A stretch of 64,000 bases of DNA from Bacteroidota bacterium (GTDB lineage: Bacteria > Bacteroidota > Bacteroidia > Chitinophagales > BACL12). Both the position numbers and the translations under genes were made by a program. Below are positions 39,627 through 48,500 of this stretch, piece by piece (within the stretch, counting starts at the first letter, position 1; the number at the start of each line of letters is the position of its first letter). Where the stretch lies: positions 1,550,001 to 1,614,000 of the forward strand of contig JADJIS010000003.1 in the NCBI GenBank assembly GCA_016706865.1, read 5' to 3'. The notes below the pieces were generated by a model, which saw only the letters and a program-made list of their open reading frames with translations, was not told the DNA's origin and made no database searches.

Positions 39627-39911
39627 ATGACTATTGAAAAAATGATCAAAGAAAAAACAGCCACCATTATTGATGTGCGTACACCGGCAGAATTTATGGG
39701 AGGAAAGGTACCTGGCTCCATTAATATACCATTACAGGAAATTCCGATGCGCGCTAATGAATTAAAAATGTTAAAAACACCTCTGGTATTATGTTGTGCT
39801 TCCGGAAACAGAAGCGGACAAGCACAAAAATACCTGGAACAATTAGGTATTGAATGTTTTAATGGTGGATCATGGTTAGATGTAAATTATTATTATTCAC
39901 AAACAATATAA
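39627..39911 (+). CDS. Rhodanese-like sulfurtransferase
   Basis: A 94-residue single-domain rhodanese: ATIIDVRTPAEFMGGKVPGSINIPL and the active-site loop CCASGNRSGQA. The usual catalytic residue is the second Cys of CCASGNRS. It is small and cytosolic. It sits 2 bp after the DUF6132 gene and 10 bp before the peroxiredoxin gene. Confidence 0.92.
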   Translation: MTIEKMIKEKTATIIDVRTPAEFMGGKVPGSINIPLQEIPMRANELKMLKTPLVLCCASGNRSGQAQKYLEQLGIECFNGGSWLDVNYYYSQTI

Positions 39912-39921
39912 ATGTTATAAT

Positions 39922-40617
39922 ATGGATACTATTGATCAAGTAGTGGCAATGCCACGAATTGGAGATAAAGCTCCTGAATTTAAAGCGATAACCACACAGG
40001 GTGAAATTAATTTCCCTGGCGACTATGAAGGGAAATGGGTAATTCTATTTAGTCACCCCGCCGATTTTACACCGGTTTGCACATCAGAGTTTATGACTTT
40101 CGCAAAAAGAGAACCTGAATTTAATGCCCTTAATTGTCAATTAGTTGGATTGTCCATTGACGGACTATACAGCCATATTGCATGGTTGAGAACTATTAAA
40201 GAAAAGATAGAATATAAGGGCATGAAAAATATGGAAGTAACATTTCCATTAATTGAGGATATTACCATGAATGTTGCAAAAAAATATGGCATGATTCAAC
40301 CGGGTGAAAGTTCGACCAAAGCAGTGAGAGCGGTATTTTTTATCGACCCCAAGGGAATGATTCGTGCAATTATTTATTACCCTCTTTCATTAGGCAGAAA
40401 TTTCGACGAATTAAAAAGAGCACTCATCGCTATGCAAACTGCCGATAAATACAGCATTGCAACACCTGCTGACTGGATGCCGGGAGATGATGTAATTGTT
40501 CCACCTGCAGGATCTTGCGGAGTTGCTAAGGAACGTATGGAATCGAAAAACGGAATGACTTGTCACGATTGGTTTTTTTGCACAAAACCACTATCGATGG
40601 AATTAATTGAAAATTAA
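39922..40617 (+). CDS. Peroxiredoxin (Prx6/archaeal-type)
   Basis: A 231-residue peroxiredoxin with the peroxidatic Cys in HPADFTPVCTSEF and the GLSIDGLYSHIAW segment. The C-terminal region has further Cys residues (GSCGVAKERM, MTCHDWFFC) that could act as resolving residues, as in archaeal-type Prx. It reduces H2O2 or organic peroxides. It is flanked by two rhodanese genes in one operon. Confidence 0.92.
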   Translation: MDTIDQVVAMPRIGDKAPEFKAITTQGEINFPGDYEGKWVILFSHPADFTPVCTSEFMTFAKREPEFNALNCQLVGLSIDGLYSHIAWLRTIKEKIEYKGMKNMEVTFPLIEDITMNVAKKYGMIQPGESSTKAVRAVFFIDPKGMIRAIIYYPLSLGRNFDELKRALIAMQTADKYSIATPADWMPGDDVIVPPAGSCGVAKERMESKNGMTCHDWFFCTKPLSMELIEN

Positions 40618-40636
40618 ACTAAATAAAAATTACAGA

Positions 40637-40954
40637 ATGTTTGAAACAATCAAAAAGATGTTCGGTATAGGTCCCTCCGTGAACTATGCCGAGCTTATTA
40701 AAGAAGGTGCCATAATTTTAGATGTTAGAAGCAAGGGTGAATATGGCAGCGGACATATCAGAGGGTCTATGAATATTGCGGTTGAGCAATTAGGAAATAA
40801 CCTAAATAAATTAAAGGATAAGAATAAACCAATTATTACTTGTTGTGCATCAGGAATGCGAAGCGCGTCTGCTAAAAGCATTCTGAGATCAAAGGGTTAT
40901 ACGCAGGTTTATAATGGTGGAAGCTGGACGAGTTTGCGAAATAAAATATCTTAA
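40637..40954 (+). CDS. Rhodanese-like sulfurtransferase
   Basis: A 105-residue single-domain rhodanese: AIILDVRSKGEYGSGHIRGSMNIAV and active loop ITCCASGMRSASAKS. ATG 40637 is chosen because the upstream in-frame codons overlap the peroxiredoxin gene and do not look like family sequence. It resembles the protein at 39627-39911 (CCASGxRS). Confidence 0.92.
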   Translation: MFETIKKMFGIGPSVNYAELIKEGAIILDVRSKGEYGSGHIRGSMNIAVEQLGNNLNKLKDKNKPIITCCASGMRSASAKSILRSKGYTQVYNGGSWTSLRNKIS

Positions 40955-40979
40955 TGATAGAAGCAGTGAATTATAAAAA

Positions 40980-41216
40980 ATGACTGAACATCCTTTTCTT
41001 AAAGATTTAAAAATTCCGTTATTACTTAGTTTAACCCTGGGTTTGGCTCCTTTTTTCCCAGAACCACATATTTGGGGTAAAATTCGATGGATAGCAGGCG
41101 GAGCAAATGGTATGCAACCAATGGATTGGTTTGATGTATGTTTACATGGACTGCCATGGTTATGGTTAATTATTGTTTTGATGGTTAGATCTTATGAAAC
41201 TTTTAGTAACCAATAA
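40980..41216 (+). CDS. Small membrane protein of the sulfur cluster, function unknown
   Basis: A 78-residue protein with two hydrophobic segments (LKIPLLLSLTLGLAPFF and CLHGLPWLWLIIVLMV) joined by a conserved-looking HIWGKIRWIAGGANGMQPMDWFDV loop. I recall similar proteins near rhodanese genes in Bacteroidota, but no named family. It lies between a rhodanese and the Dps gene. Confidence 0.7.
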   Translation: MTEHPFLKDLKIPLLLSLTLGLAPFFPEPHIWGKIRWIAGGANGMQPMDWFDVCLHGLPWLWLIIVLMVRSYETFSNQ

Positions 41217-41263
41217 TCCTTATTATTTATATATTACATTTTAATGCCTAAAAAATTATTAAT

Positions 41264-41731
41264 ATGAATTCTATCGGATTAAATAAAACAAAAAGTAAAT
41301 CTCTTGCCGGAAAACTCAATGAACTTTTAGCGGATTACATGGTATTTTATCAAAATACCAGAGGTTTACACTGGAATATAAAGGGTGAAAAATTTTTCGA
41401 ATTGCATGTCAAATTTGAGGAATTGTATACAAATTTATTGTTAAAAGTGGATGAGGTTGCAGAACGTATTCTTACTCTAGGTGCAGTTCCGCTTCACACA
41501 TTTGAAGATTATAAAAAAACTGCCCAAATTGCAGGATTAAAAGATGTATCTGATGGAAAGGAAGGTGTTAAAAGTATTTTAAAAGCCTTTGAGATCTTAA
41601 TTGTAAAACAACGTATCATACTAGCGTTGGCAGCCGATGCAGGCGACGAAGGAACAAATGCACTGATGAGTGATTATATCCGCGAACAGGAAAAAATGGT
41701 GTGGATGTATTCCGCTTACCTCAATAAATAA
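41264..41731 (+). CDS. dps: Dps-family DNA-protection ferritin
   Basis: A 155-residue Dps: MVFYQNTRGLHWNIKGEKFFELHVKFEELYTNLLLKVDEVAERI carries the ferroxidase ligands (His in LHWN, His in FELH, Asp and Glu in VDEVAER). The N-terminal Lys-rich segment may contact DNA. Dps oxidises Fe2+ with H2O2 and protects DNA. The gene lies within the peroxide and sulfur cluster, so OxyR control is plausible though no box is visible here. Confidence 0.92.
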   Translation: MNSIGLNKTKSKSLAGKLNELLADYMVFYQNTRGLHWNIKGEKFFELHVKFEELYTNLLLKVDEVAERILTLGAVPLHTFEDYKKTAQIAGLKDVSDGKEGVKSILKAFEILIVKQRIILALAADAGDEGTNALMSDYIREQEKMVWMYSAYLNK

Positions 41732-41734
41732 AAT

Positions 41735-41989
41735 ATGAAAGAAAGAATATTAACCGGTTGGAATTTTCAAAGGATACTTTTTCTTGTATTAGGAGGAATT
41801 ATTTTATTTACCGCAATTCCCTCACTGGATTGGATAAGTATAGCATTTGGCGGATACTTCTTTTCGATGGGGCTCTTTGCTTTTGGTTGTGCCGCAGGTA
41901 ATTGTTATAACAAAATATCGGAAACCAACCCCGATGAAAATAAACCGGAATTAAAAGATATTATTTACGAAGAAATTAAATCAAAATAA
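41735..41989 (+). CDS. Small membrane protein, DUF2892-like
   Basis: An 84-residue protein with two membrane helices (about 12-28 and 35-52) followed by FGCAAGNCYNK, a Cys-rich ending like YgaP/DUF2892 relatives. It is placed 3 bp after Dps and 2 bp before OsmC. The paired Cys residues may bind sulfur or metal (inference). Confidence 0.7.
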   Translation: MKERILTGWNFQRILFLVLGGIILFTAIPSLDWISIAFGGYFFSMGLFAFGCAAGNCYNKISETNPDENKPELKDIIYEEIKSK

Positions 41990-41991
41990 TT

Positions 41992-42450
41992 ATGGAACCG
42001 CATTATTATAACGTAGAAATTAATTGGAATAAAGACCGCAAAGGAATGATGTGTTCACCGGAGCTGAATTTATCAAACGGAAATATAAACAGCTGTATTG
42101 AGGTTGCCACACCTCCTGAATTTCCAAAAGGAATGCCAGGTATTTGGTCGCCGGAACATTTATTTACTGCGTCTGTGAGCTCTTGTTTAATGACCACTTT
42201 TTTAGCGATCGCTGAAAATTCAAAATTGGAATTCCTGAACTTTAATTGCAATGCCAAAGGCAAATTGGAACAGGTGGAGGGAAAATTCATCATGAGTGAA
42301 ATTATTCTCGAACCCACTGTAACAATACACAATGAAATTGACCGTGAGAAAGCCGAGAGAGTGATTCAAAAATCGGAAGCAGCGTGTTTGATCTCCAATT
42401 CCATTAAATCGAAAGTAACACTTGTAACTAAAATAATAGTAAAACAATGA
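41992..42450 (+). CDS. OsmC/Ohr-family peroxidase-like protein
   Basis: A 152-residue OsmC-family protein with the two catalytic Cys in SVSSCLMTTFLA and EAACLISNSIK, and GIWSPEHLFTASV before the first. OsmC proteins reduce organic peroxides. It overlaps the thioredoxin start by 4 bp, so it may be reduced by that thioredoxin. Confidence 0.9.
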   Translation: MEPHYYNVEINWNKDRKGMMCSPELNLSNGNINSCIEVATPPEFPKGMPGIWSPEHLFTASVSSCLMTTFLAIAENSKLEFLNFNCNAKGKLEQVEGKFIMSEIILEPTVTIHNEIDREKAERVIQKSEAACLISNSIKSKVTLVTKIIVKQ

Positions 42451-42749
42451 CAGATTCATTTTTAGAACTTATTAAAAGCGACACTCCGGTTCTCGTGGAT
42501 TTTTCTGCAGAATGGTGCGGACCCTGCAAAATGATGAAACCCATTCTTGAGGAATTAAAATCGAAAATCGGAGATAAGGCAAAGATCATAAAAATAGATG
42601 TGGATAAAAACCCGCAGGTTTCCAATACCTATAGAATTCAGGGTGTACCTACACTTATTCTTTTTAAAAATGGCGAGATCAAATGGAGACAATCAGGAGT
42701 TTTATCTGCCCACACTTTGGAACAAATTATAAAACAATATTCAAATTGA
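42447..42749 (+). CDS. Thioredoxin
   Basis: A 100-residue thioredoxin with WCGPCKMMKPILEEL active site and the VPTLILFKNGEIKWRQSG cis-proline segment. It is shorter than usual at the N-terminus but complete in fold. It is translationally coupled to the OsmC gene (ATGA overlap). Likely electron donor for the peroxidases in the cluster. Confidence 0.95.
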   Translation: MTDSFLELIKSDTPVLVDFSAEWCGPCKMMKPILEELKSKIGDKAKIIKIDVDKNPQVSNTYRIQGVPTLILFKNGEIKWRQSGVLSAHTLEQIIKQYSN

Positions 42750-42757
42750 AATCTAAA

Positions 42758-43195
42758 ATGAAAAATTACAGTATTATTTTTTTATCTCTTTTTGTTTTCG
42801 TTTTTGTTGGCTGCACTAATAGTCAGGTAACAGAAACTCAGGAAAAAACTACACCGGAATCTGCAATTCAAACTATTAAAACAGATCTGTCCACTTCCGA
42901 ATTTGAAGCCAAAATAAAGTCAGAACCCACAGCACCATTAATTGATGTGAGAACTCCAGAGGAGTATTCGCAAGGTCATTTACAAAATGCGGTCAATATA
43001 GATTGGAATGGAAATAGTTTTGCTACACAGATTTCAACTTTGGATAAATCTAAACCTGTTTATGTATATTGTTTAAGTGGAAAACGAAGTGGAGCTGCAG
43101 CAGATAAAATGCGTTCTGATGGATTTACTGAAGTGTATGAACTGGCAGGTGGTATAAAACAATGGCAGGCTGATAATCTCCCTGTAGTTAAATAA
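42758..43195 (+). CDS. Rhodanese-domain lipoprotein
   Basis: A 145-residue protein: lipoprotein signal with lipobox FVGC (Cys18), a Thr/Ser/Glu-rich linker, then a rhodanese domain (PLIDVRTPEEYSQGHLQNAVNID; YVYCLSGKRSGAA, catalytic Cys in CLSGKRS). It is membrane-anchored on the periplasmic side. Start at ATG 42758; upstream in-frame codons overlap the thioredoxin gene. Last gene of the operon. Confidence 0.92.
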   Translation: MKNYSIIFLSLFVFVFVGCTNSQVTETQEKTTPESAIQTIKTDLSTSEFEAKIKSEPTAPLIDVRTPEEYSQGHLQNAVNIDWNGNSFATQISTLDKSKPVYVYCLSGKRSGAAADKMRSDGFTEVYELAGGIKQWQADNLPVVK

Positions 43196-43196
43196 A

Positions 43197-43248
43197 AAAA
43201 CCTCTTTATCAATTTACAATTTAATATTGTGCTTGATAAAGAGGTTTT
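43197..43248. terminator. Bidirectional terminator
   Basis: aaaacctctttatcaa pairs with ttgataaagaggtttt (16-bp stem), with A and T tracts on the two sides. It ends both the sulfur-cluster transcript and the convergent TonB-domain lipoprotein gene. Confidence 0.9.
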
Positions 43249-43252
43249 AATT

Positions 43253-44878
43253 TTAAATATCTACCGGTTTATTTAATGTTGCAGCAATGGCTTTTAATTC
43301 TTCTTTTGTTGCAGGAATAAATTCCAAACCTTTTTCTTTTGCGTCGGTAGTTGTGGATTTTTTATAACAATAATAAAACTGCCCATCAATATTTTTAATC
43401 CCAAATAAGGTAATTGGTTCATTTATTAATACATTTTTGAACTGCATTAATCCATTACTACGTTTTCCTCTCATTACAGAATTGTAATTATCAAAAACTA
43501 AAGTGAGATCAACATCTTCATCATTGCCTAACGCAACAGTATAATTGGTTTTCGGTTCTTCTATCTTTATAAATCTATCACAATTGATCCAACCTATTTT
43601 GATCGAATACATTAATGCATTTGATATTGTTGTTGCATTGGAAATTTGCGAGAATGTATCTGTAGGTAAACCTAACTTTTCAATCATAGTCGTATTTGCT
43701 ACAATAGTAGTTTTGCCGTTGTAAAAAGCACCATTAAACCAATCGTCGTCATCTAAGTCATCTCTGAATTCAGATTTTTGTTTAGGCATATCATTTGCAT
43801 TCACGCCAAATAAAAAATCGCCGTCGTCAAGTGTGAATACTATAGGCATTACAATTTTTACATCAACCGCTATATCATTTTCAAAACCTGGTTTCCAATT
43901 CGGCATTTTATTGAGCATTTCTATCACTTTTTCATCACATCCATAACCTAATCGTTTTTCTATTTGAATGTTCCTTATTGTTCCTGAATCCGTAACAATA
44001 AAAGATGCATATATCTGTCCCTCAACTTTTGCATCCATAGCTTCCTGCGGATATTTAAGCTGTGAATTCACCCAAATACGCATATCAATATTTCCTCCAT
44101 CAAATTCAGGCATTTTATCGCATGCAGTATATAGCGTATTTGTAGGATCTCCATAATAAATAGTATTATTCCTAATATAAATAACCGGGTCGGGGAAATT
44201 GGAATATTGTAGATCCCAAATAATATCTCCGTCGGCATCAACCTTTCCATCAAATACCGACATATTATCAGAAGCAGTATTTCCAACAAATTCAATCGCT
44301 AATTTTTTACCCGGAGCAACCTGGCATGGTAAACTACCTGAGTATGCTTCCAGGTATAACATGCCTCCCGATTCTAATAACGCCTCAGGAGTATTACAAC
44401 TTAATTTAGATAATAAAATATCCTCCATTTTATAATACTCCGTTACCCGAAAATCTATTTGCCCACTTGCGGGTAATCCAGAATATGCATAAACAAATGC
44501 ATTTTCAGGAATAAGAATTCTCGTTCCCTCTTGAGCTACTATTTCGGCTGAAGTATTGCAATCGAATTCAAATAATTCAGGTTTTTTTTCGAAAGTATGA
44601 TAGATTTGTTCGAGGCCAGTAAATTTTTCATCCAGTGGCGCTGGAACATCTTCATACCTCTCTCTTGGAATTGGATCATATTCTTCAAAACGAACATGCT
44701 CGGGGACAATAGAATTTTTGTTATTATCTTTTATTGTATCCTCTATTTCTTGTAGTGGAATTTCAACCGCAAGTGCCGGAATTGATTCTGTCTGAATTTG
44801 GGTTTTATTGTTCTCAACAGAATTAGAACATCCCCAAAAAAAGAAGAAAACGAGAGAGGTAAAAAGTATGGGTCGCAT
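43253..44878 (-). CDS. TonB C-terminal-domain lipoprotein
   Basis: A 541-residue lipoprotein with lipobox FFWGC (about residue 17). Residues about 95-240 are a beta-rich domain (GTRILIPENAFVY...GQIDFRVTEYYKMEDILLSKL...GGMLYLEAYSG) seen in Bacteroidota envelope proteins. Residues about 260-360 are a TonB C-terminal domain (LKYPQEAMDAKVEGQIYASFIVTDSGTI...MPNWKPG). A TonB-CTD on a lipoprotein without a TM helix or Pro-rich linker is atypical. ATG 44878 is chosen for the signal; the 23 upstream codons lack family character. Confidence 0.8.
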   Translation of the reverse strand: MRPILFTSLVFFFFWGCSNSVENNKTQIQTESIPALAVEIPLQEIEDTIKDNNKNSIVPEHVRFEEYDPIPRERYEDVPAPLDEKFTGLEQIYHTFEKKPELFEFDCNTSAEIVAQEGTRILIPENAFVYAYSGLPASGQIDFRVTEYYKMEDILLSKLSCNTPEALLESGGMLYLEAYSGSLPCQVAPGKKLAIEFVGNTASDNMSVFDGKVDADGDIIWDLQYSNFPDPVIYIRNNTIYYGDPTNTLYTACDKMPEFDGGNIDMRIWVNSQLKYPQEAMDAKVEGQIYASFIVTDSGTIRNIQIEKRLGYGCDEKVIEMLNKMPNWKPGFENDIAVDVKIVMPIVFTLDDGDFLFGVNANDMPKQKSEFRDDLDDDDWFNGAFYNGKTTIVANTTMIEKLGLPTDTFSQISNATTISNALMYSIKIGWINCDRFIKIEEPKTNYTVALGNDEDVDLTLVFDNYNSVMRGKRSNGLMQFKNVLINEPITLFGIKNIDGQFYYCYKKSTTTDAKEKGLEFIPATKEELKAIAATLNKPVDI

Positions 44879-44961
44879 AAAGTGGTATTTACACAGAAGA
44901 TTCCCGAAAACCGGAATTTCCATACTTAAACGAAAAATTAACCGCATTCCATATACAAGAA

Positions 44962-45000
44962 CAAAGCCCTGTCAGTTTGTTAACCGAACAGGGCTTGTTA
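44962..45000 (-). terminator. Intrinsic terminator for the 45018 gene
   Basis: agccctgt (44965-44972) and acagggct (44988-44995) form an 8-bp perfect stem, extended by AACAA on both sides with one bulged A. It lies between the two leftward genes and ends the small HTH-like gene. It is symmetric enough to work in both directions. Confidence 0.6.
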
Positions 45001-45017
45001 TTCAAGTATGAAAAGAA

Positions 45018-45284
45018 TCAATTAAGTGCCTGTTCGTGTTTCGACTCCTCCAAAATACGCATGGCACAATCCAGAATAGCTGTGTCTTCCAGGCGTACTA
45101 CGCCTCCACTTGCTCCCTTTTCAAAATGCACATCGGCTATTTTACCGGGAGCTTCAAAATGTTCAGCGCCAAAGTAGTTTCTCACTGCATCCACTTCAAG
45201 ATGGAGTTCCTGCGCTATACGCTCCATACTGCCATGTGGCAGTGTATCCTTGATGTGCCGTAATTCCTCAAATGTAATCACCAT
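45018..45284 (-). CDS. Small HTH-type conserved protein
   Basis: An 88-residue protein: ITFEELRHIKDTLPHGSMERIAQELHLEVDAVRNYFGAEHF resembles a helix-turn-helix (RIAQEL...VDAVRNYF), followed by HFEKGASGGVVRLEDTAILDCAMRILEE. It is conserved in Bacteroidota and often annotated as DNA-binding protein, without a demonstrated target. It is transcribed away from the A2M gene and ends with its own hairpin. Confidence 0.75.
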   Translation of the reverse strand: MVITFEELRHIKDTLPHGSMERIAQELHLEVDAVRNYFGAEHFEAPGKIADVHFEKGASGGVVRLEDTAILDCAMRILEESKHEQALN

Positions 45285-45541
45285 AGTTGTAGTATTTTAG
45301 TTAAACAATGCATTTAGGTAAGACGCTACGATTTTAGCCAACATTTACCAGTTTACCAAATATTTTCGTAACTTTTTTTTTGCACATTTCTGCACTTTTT
45401 GGCAGAAGCCCACAGGTGCGCGTTTTACAGTTATCATTTTTCCGTTTCAAGCTCAAAAATTATTATTATTATTACGATAATAATTTGAATTTAACTTTAT
45501 TAAGTCAATAATTTCACATCACCCAAAACCTCCTAACCACT

Positions 45542-48500
45542 ATGCGGTCCGCTGCTACCCTACTGAGTATTCTTATACTCGGCCTTATCTCCTGTAATAC
45601 TGACAGAAACCTTATCACCATTGATGAAATGAATTTTGAGGAGGAGATCTCCGTGGTTCAAAACCTGGAATTTACTCTCAATCAACACCTTTTTAACGAC
45701 AGTCTTTTTAATCGCTGGGTGGATGATGAATTACTTTCCATTCAGCCTCATGTTCAGGGCAAATTTAAGATCGTTTCCAGCGACAAGATCCTGTTCTCCC
45801 CTACCGGTGGATTTGCTGAAAGTGAAATATTTACTGCCAATCTATCTGATAATTTACATAAGTACACTGATGTAAAATTGGCAGTTAAAAATGATCCAAT
45901 TCAGTTTCATACTCCATTACTCGACTTAAAATCGGTGAATATTTATTGGATCAAGGAAGATGCTTCCAACGAAATTGTTTTGCATGCTGATCTTGATTTT
46001 AATGCAACCGTTAATGCGGAAGAATTAAAAAAGTTTTTAAAAATATCTCAAAGTAAAGAAGAGAAAACAATAAATTTTGTAACTACACAAAATGCTAAAA
46101 CAATTTCTGTTGCTGTGCATAATATGAATCCTAAAGCTGAAAACAGAAACATGGAATTTACAGTTTTAAAAGGAATAGGTTCACCGGGCAGCAATTACAA
46201 AAATGAAAAAGATATTAAACTCAATGTGGAAATTCCTTTCATAGAGAGTCTTGAAATTAAAGATATGATCGCCGAACATACCGGCGTAACAGGAACGGTT
46301 AGGGTTATTACAAATCAACAAATTGGAAACTCAAATTTGAATGGAGTAGTTACTGTTGAACCTCCCCTTACTTTCGAAATAGAAAAAACACTTAACGGAC
46401 TTGTTATTAAAAGCGATGATTTTAATGCTGCGCAAAGTTATACTGTAACCCTCTCTGAGAACCTGTTTGGGGTTGCTGGTGGCAAAATGATCGACTCCTA
46501 TTCTCAATCCATAACCTTTGGTGAATTAGAACCTAAAATTCAATTTACCCATAACAAAGGAATGTATTTGGGCAAAAAAGGAAATAAAAATATTTCAGTG
46601 CAGATCATTAATGTTCCTAAAGTAAAAGTTGAAATACTTAAAGTGTATGAAAATAATATTCTGGGTTTTATGCGCGATGGGTTCCGTTACAGATGGTATG
46701 ATGAATATAATGAAGATGAAAATTATTGGGATTATTTTGATTACGAAGATGTAAATATTGAATTGTATGGAAATGTGATCTACGAAAAAGAATATGAAAC
46801 CAGTAAACTGGAAAAATATAATTCTGCCCGAATATTACATGTGGATGTACTCGACAATTTGGAGAGATTCGACGGATTTTATGTTGTTCGTGTTTCCTCC
46901 GAAGAAAAAAGATGGCTCACAGATGCGCAGATCGTTTCTCTTTCCGATATCGGACTAATTTCAAAAGCTACGGAAGATGAATTGGTGGTATTTGCAAATT
47001 CCATTCAAAGCGCAACACCACTTAATGGAATTAAAGTATCTTTTGTAAGCTCCAATAATCAAAAATTATATACGGCAACAACCGATAAGAACGGAGTTGC
47101 AAAGTTTACCGGAATTAAAAAAAATCTGCCCGATTTTGATGTTAATTTAATTACTGCAGAAAACGGCAGCGATTTTAACTTCCTTCCATTCAGTCAGACC
47201 GAAGTTTCCACCTCTCGTTTTGAAGTTGGGGGCAAACGCCTGAACGAAAGCGATATGGATGCCTTTCTGTATGTGCAACGCGACATGTATCGGCCCGGTG
47301 AAACCATGCATATTGCCGGCGTAATACGCACCTACGATTGGGAAATTTTACCGCGAATTCCAGTAAAATTGCGAATTGTATCGCCTTCTGGAAAAGAGTT
47401 TAAAAGTGTGAAAAAGACTCTGGATGACCAGGGTGGTTTTGAGGCTTCCATTGATATTCCGAAAGCTGCCGTTACGGGCACATATACAGCAGAACTCTAC
47501 TCTTCAAACGATGTTTTACTAAATTCAGAGTATATAAGTGTGGAGGAATTTATGCCCGATAGAATTCGCGTTGATGCCAGTCTTCCAAAGAAAGAATTTT
47601 ATCCCGGTGATGCCGTAACCAATACAATAATTGCAAATAATTTATACGGCACTCCGGCTGCAAACAGAAATTGGGAAGCGGAGATGAATTTAAATAAGTT
47701 CTATTTTTCTTCAAAAAAATATCCGGAATATAATTTCAGCATTAATGGTGCTGATAGTTATATCCCCACCAAAACAACGGAAGGAACCACAGGTGAAAAC
47801 GGAAATGCCAATGCCGAATTTGTTATTCCGGAAGAATATAAAAACATGGGATTATTAAGCGGTAGAATTATGACCACCGTATTTGATGAATCCGGCCGAC
47901 CTGTTTATAATGTTCAGGATTTTAAAGTAATAACCCAAAATACTCTGTTTGGGATTGGCGATTTTGATTATTATATGAAAACGCGTTCCACAATTAAGAT
48001 ACCGTTTGTTGCAGTGGACAAAGATGATAAACTGATAAATGGCGCACCTGCCAAAGTGGAAATAATTAAACATGAATACGAAACAGTTATTGAAAGAAGC
48101 GGTACATATTACAAATACCGATCAAACAAAGTAGAAAAATTATTATCAACGCATAATATTACGGTAACAGGCACAACAACATCGGTAAGTTATACACCGG
48201 AATTGAGTGGCCAATATGAGGTTCGTATAAAATTGCCCAATGCCTCCACGTATGTTAGCAGATATTTTTATGCCTATGGATGGGGGAATACACAAAGCAA
48301 TTCCTTTGAAGTTAACACGGAAGGAAATATCAATATTGTAGCAGATAAAGAAAACTATAATGTTGGAGAGGATGCCAATATCATTTTTACAGCACCATTT
48401 AATGGAAAATTATTAGTGACTGTTGAAAGAAATAAAGTATACGAATATTATTATCTCGATACTGATAAAAAATCAGCATCCTTAAAGTTGAAGATCAATA

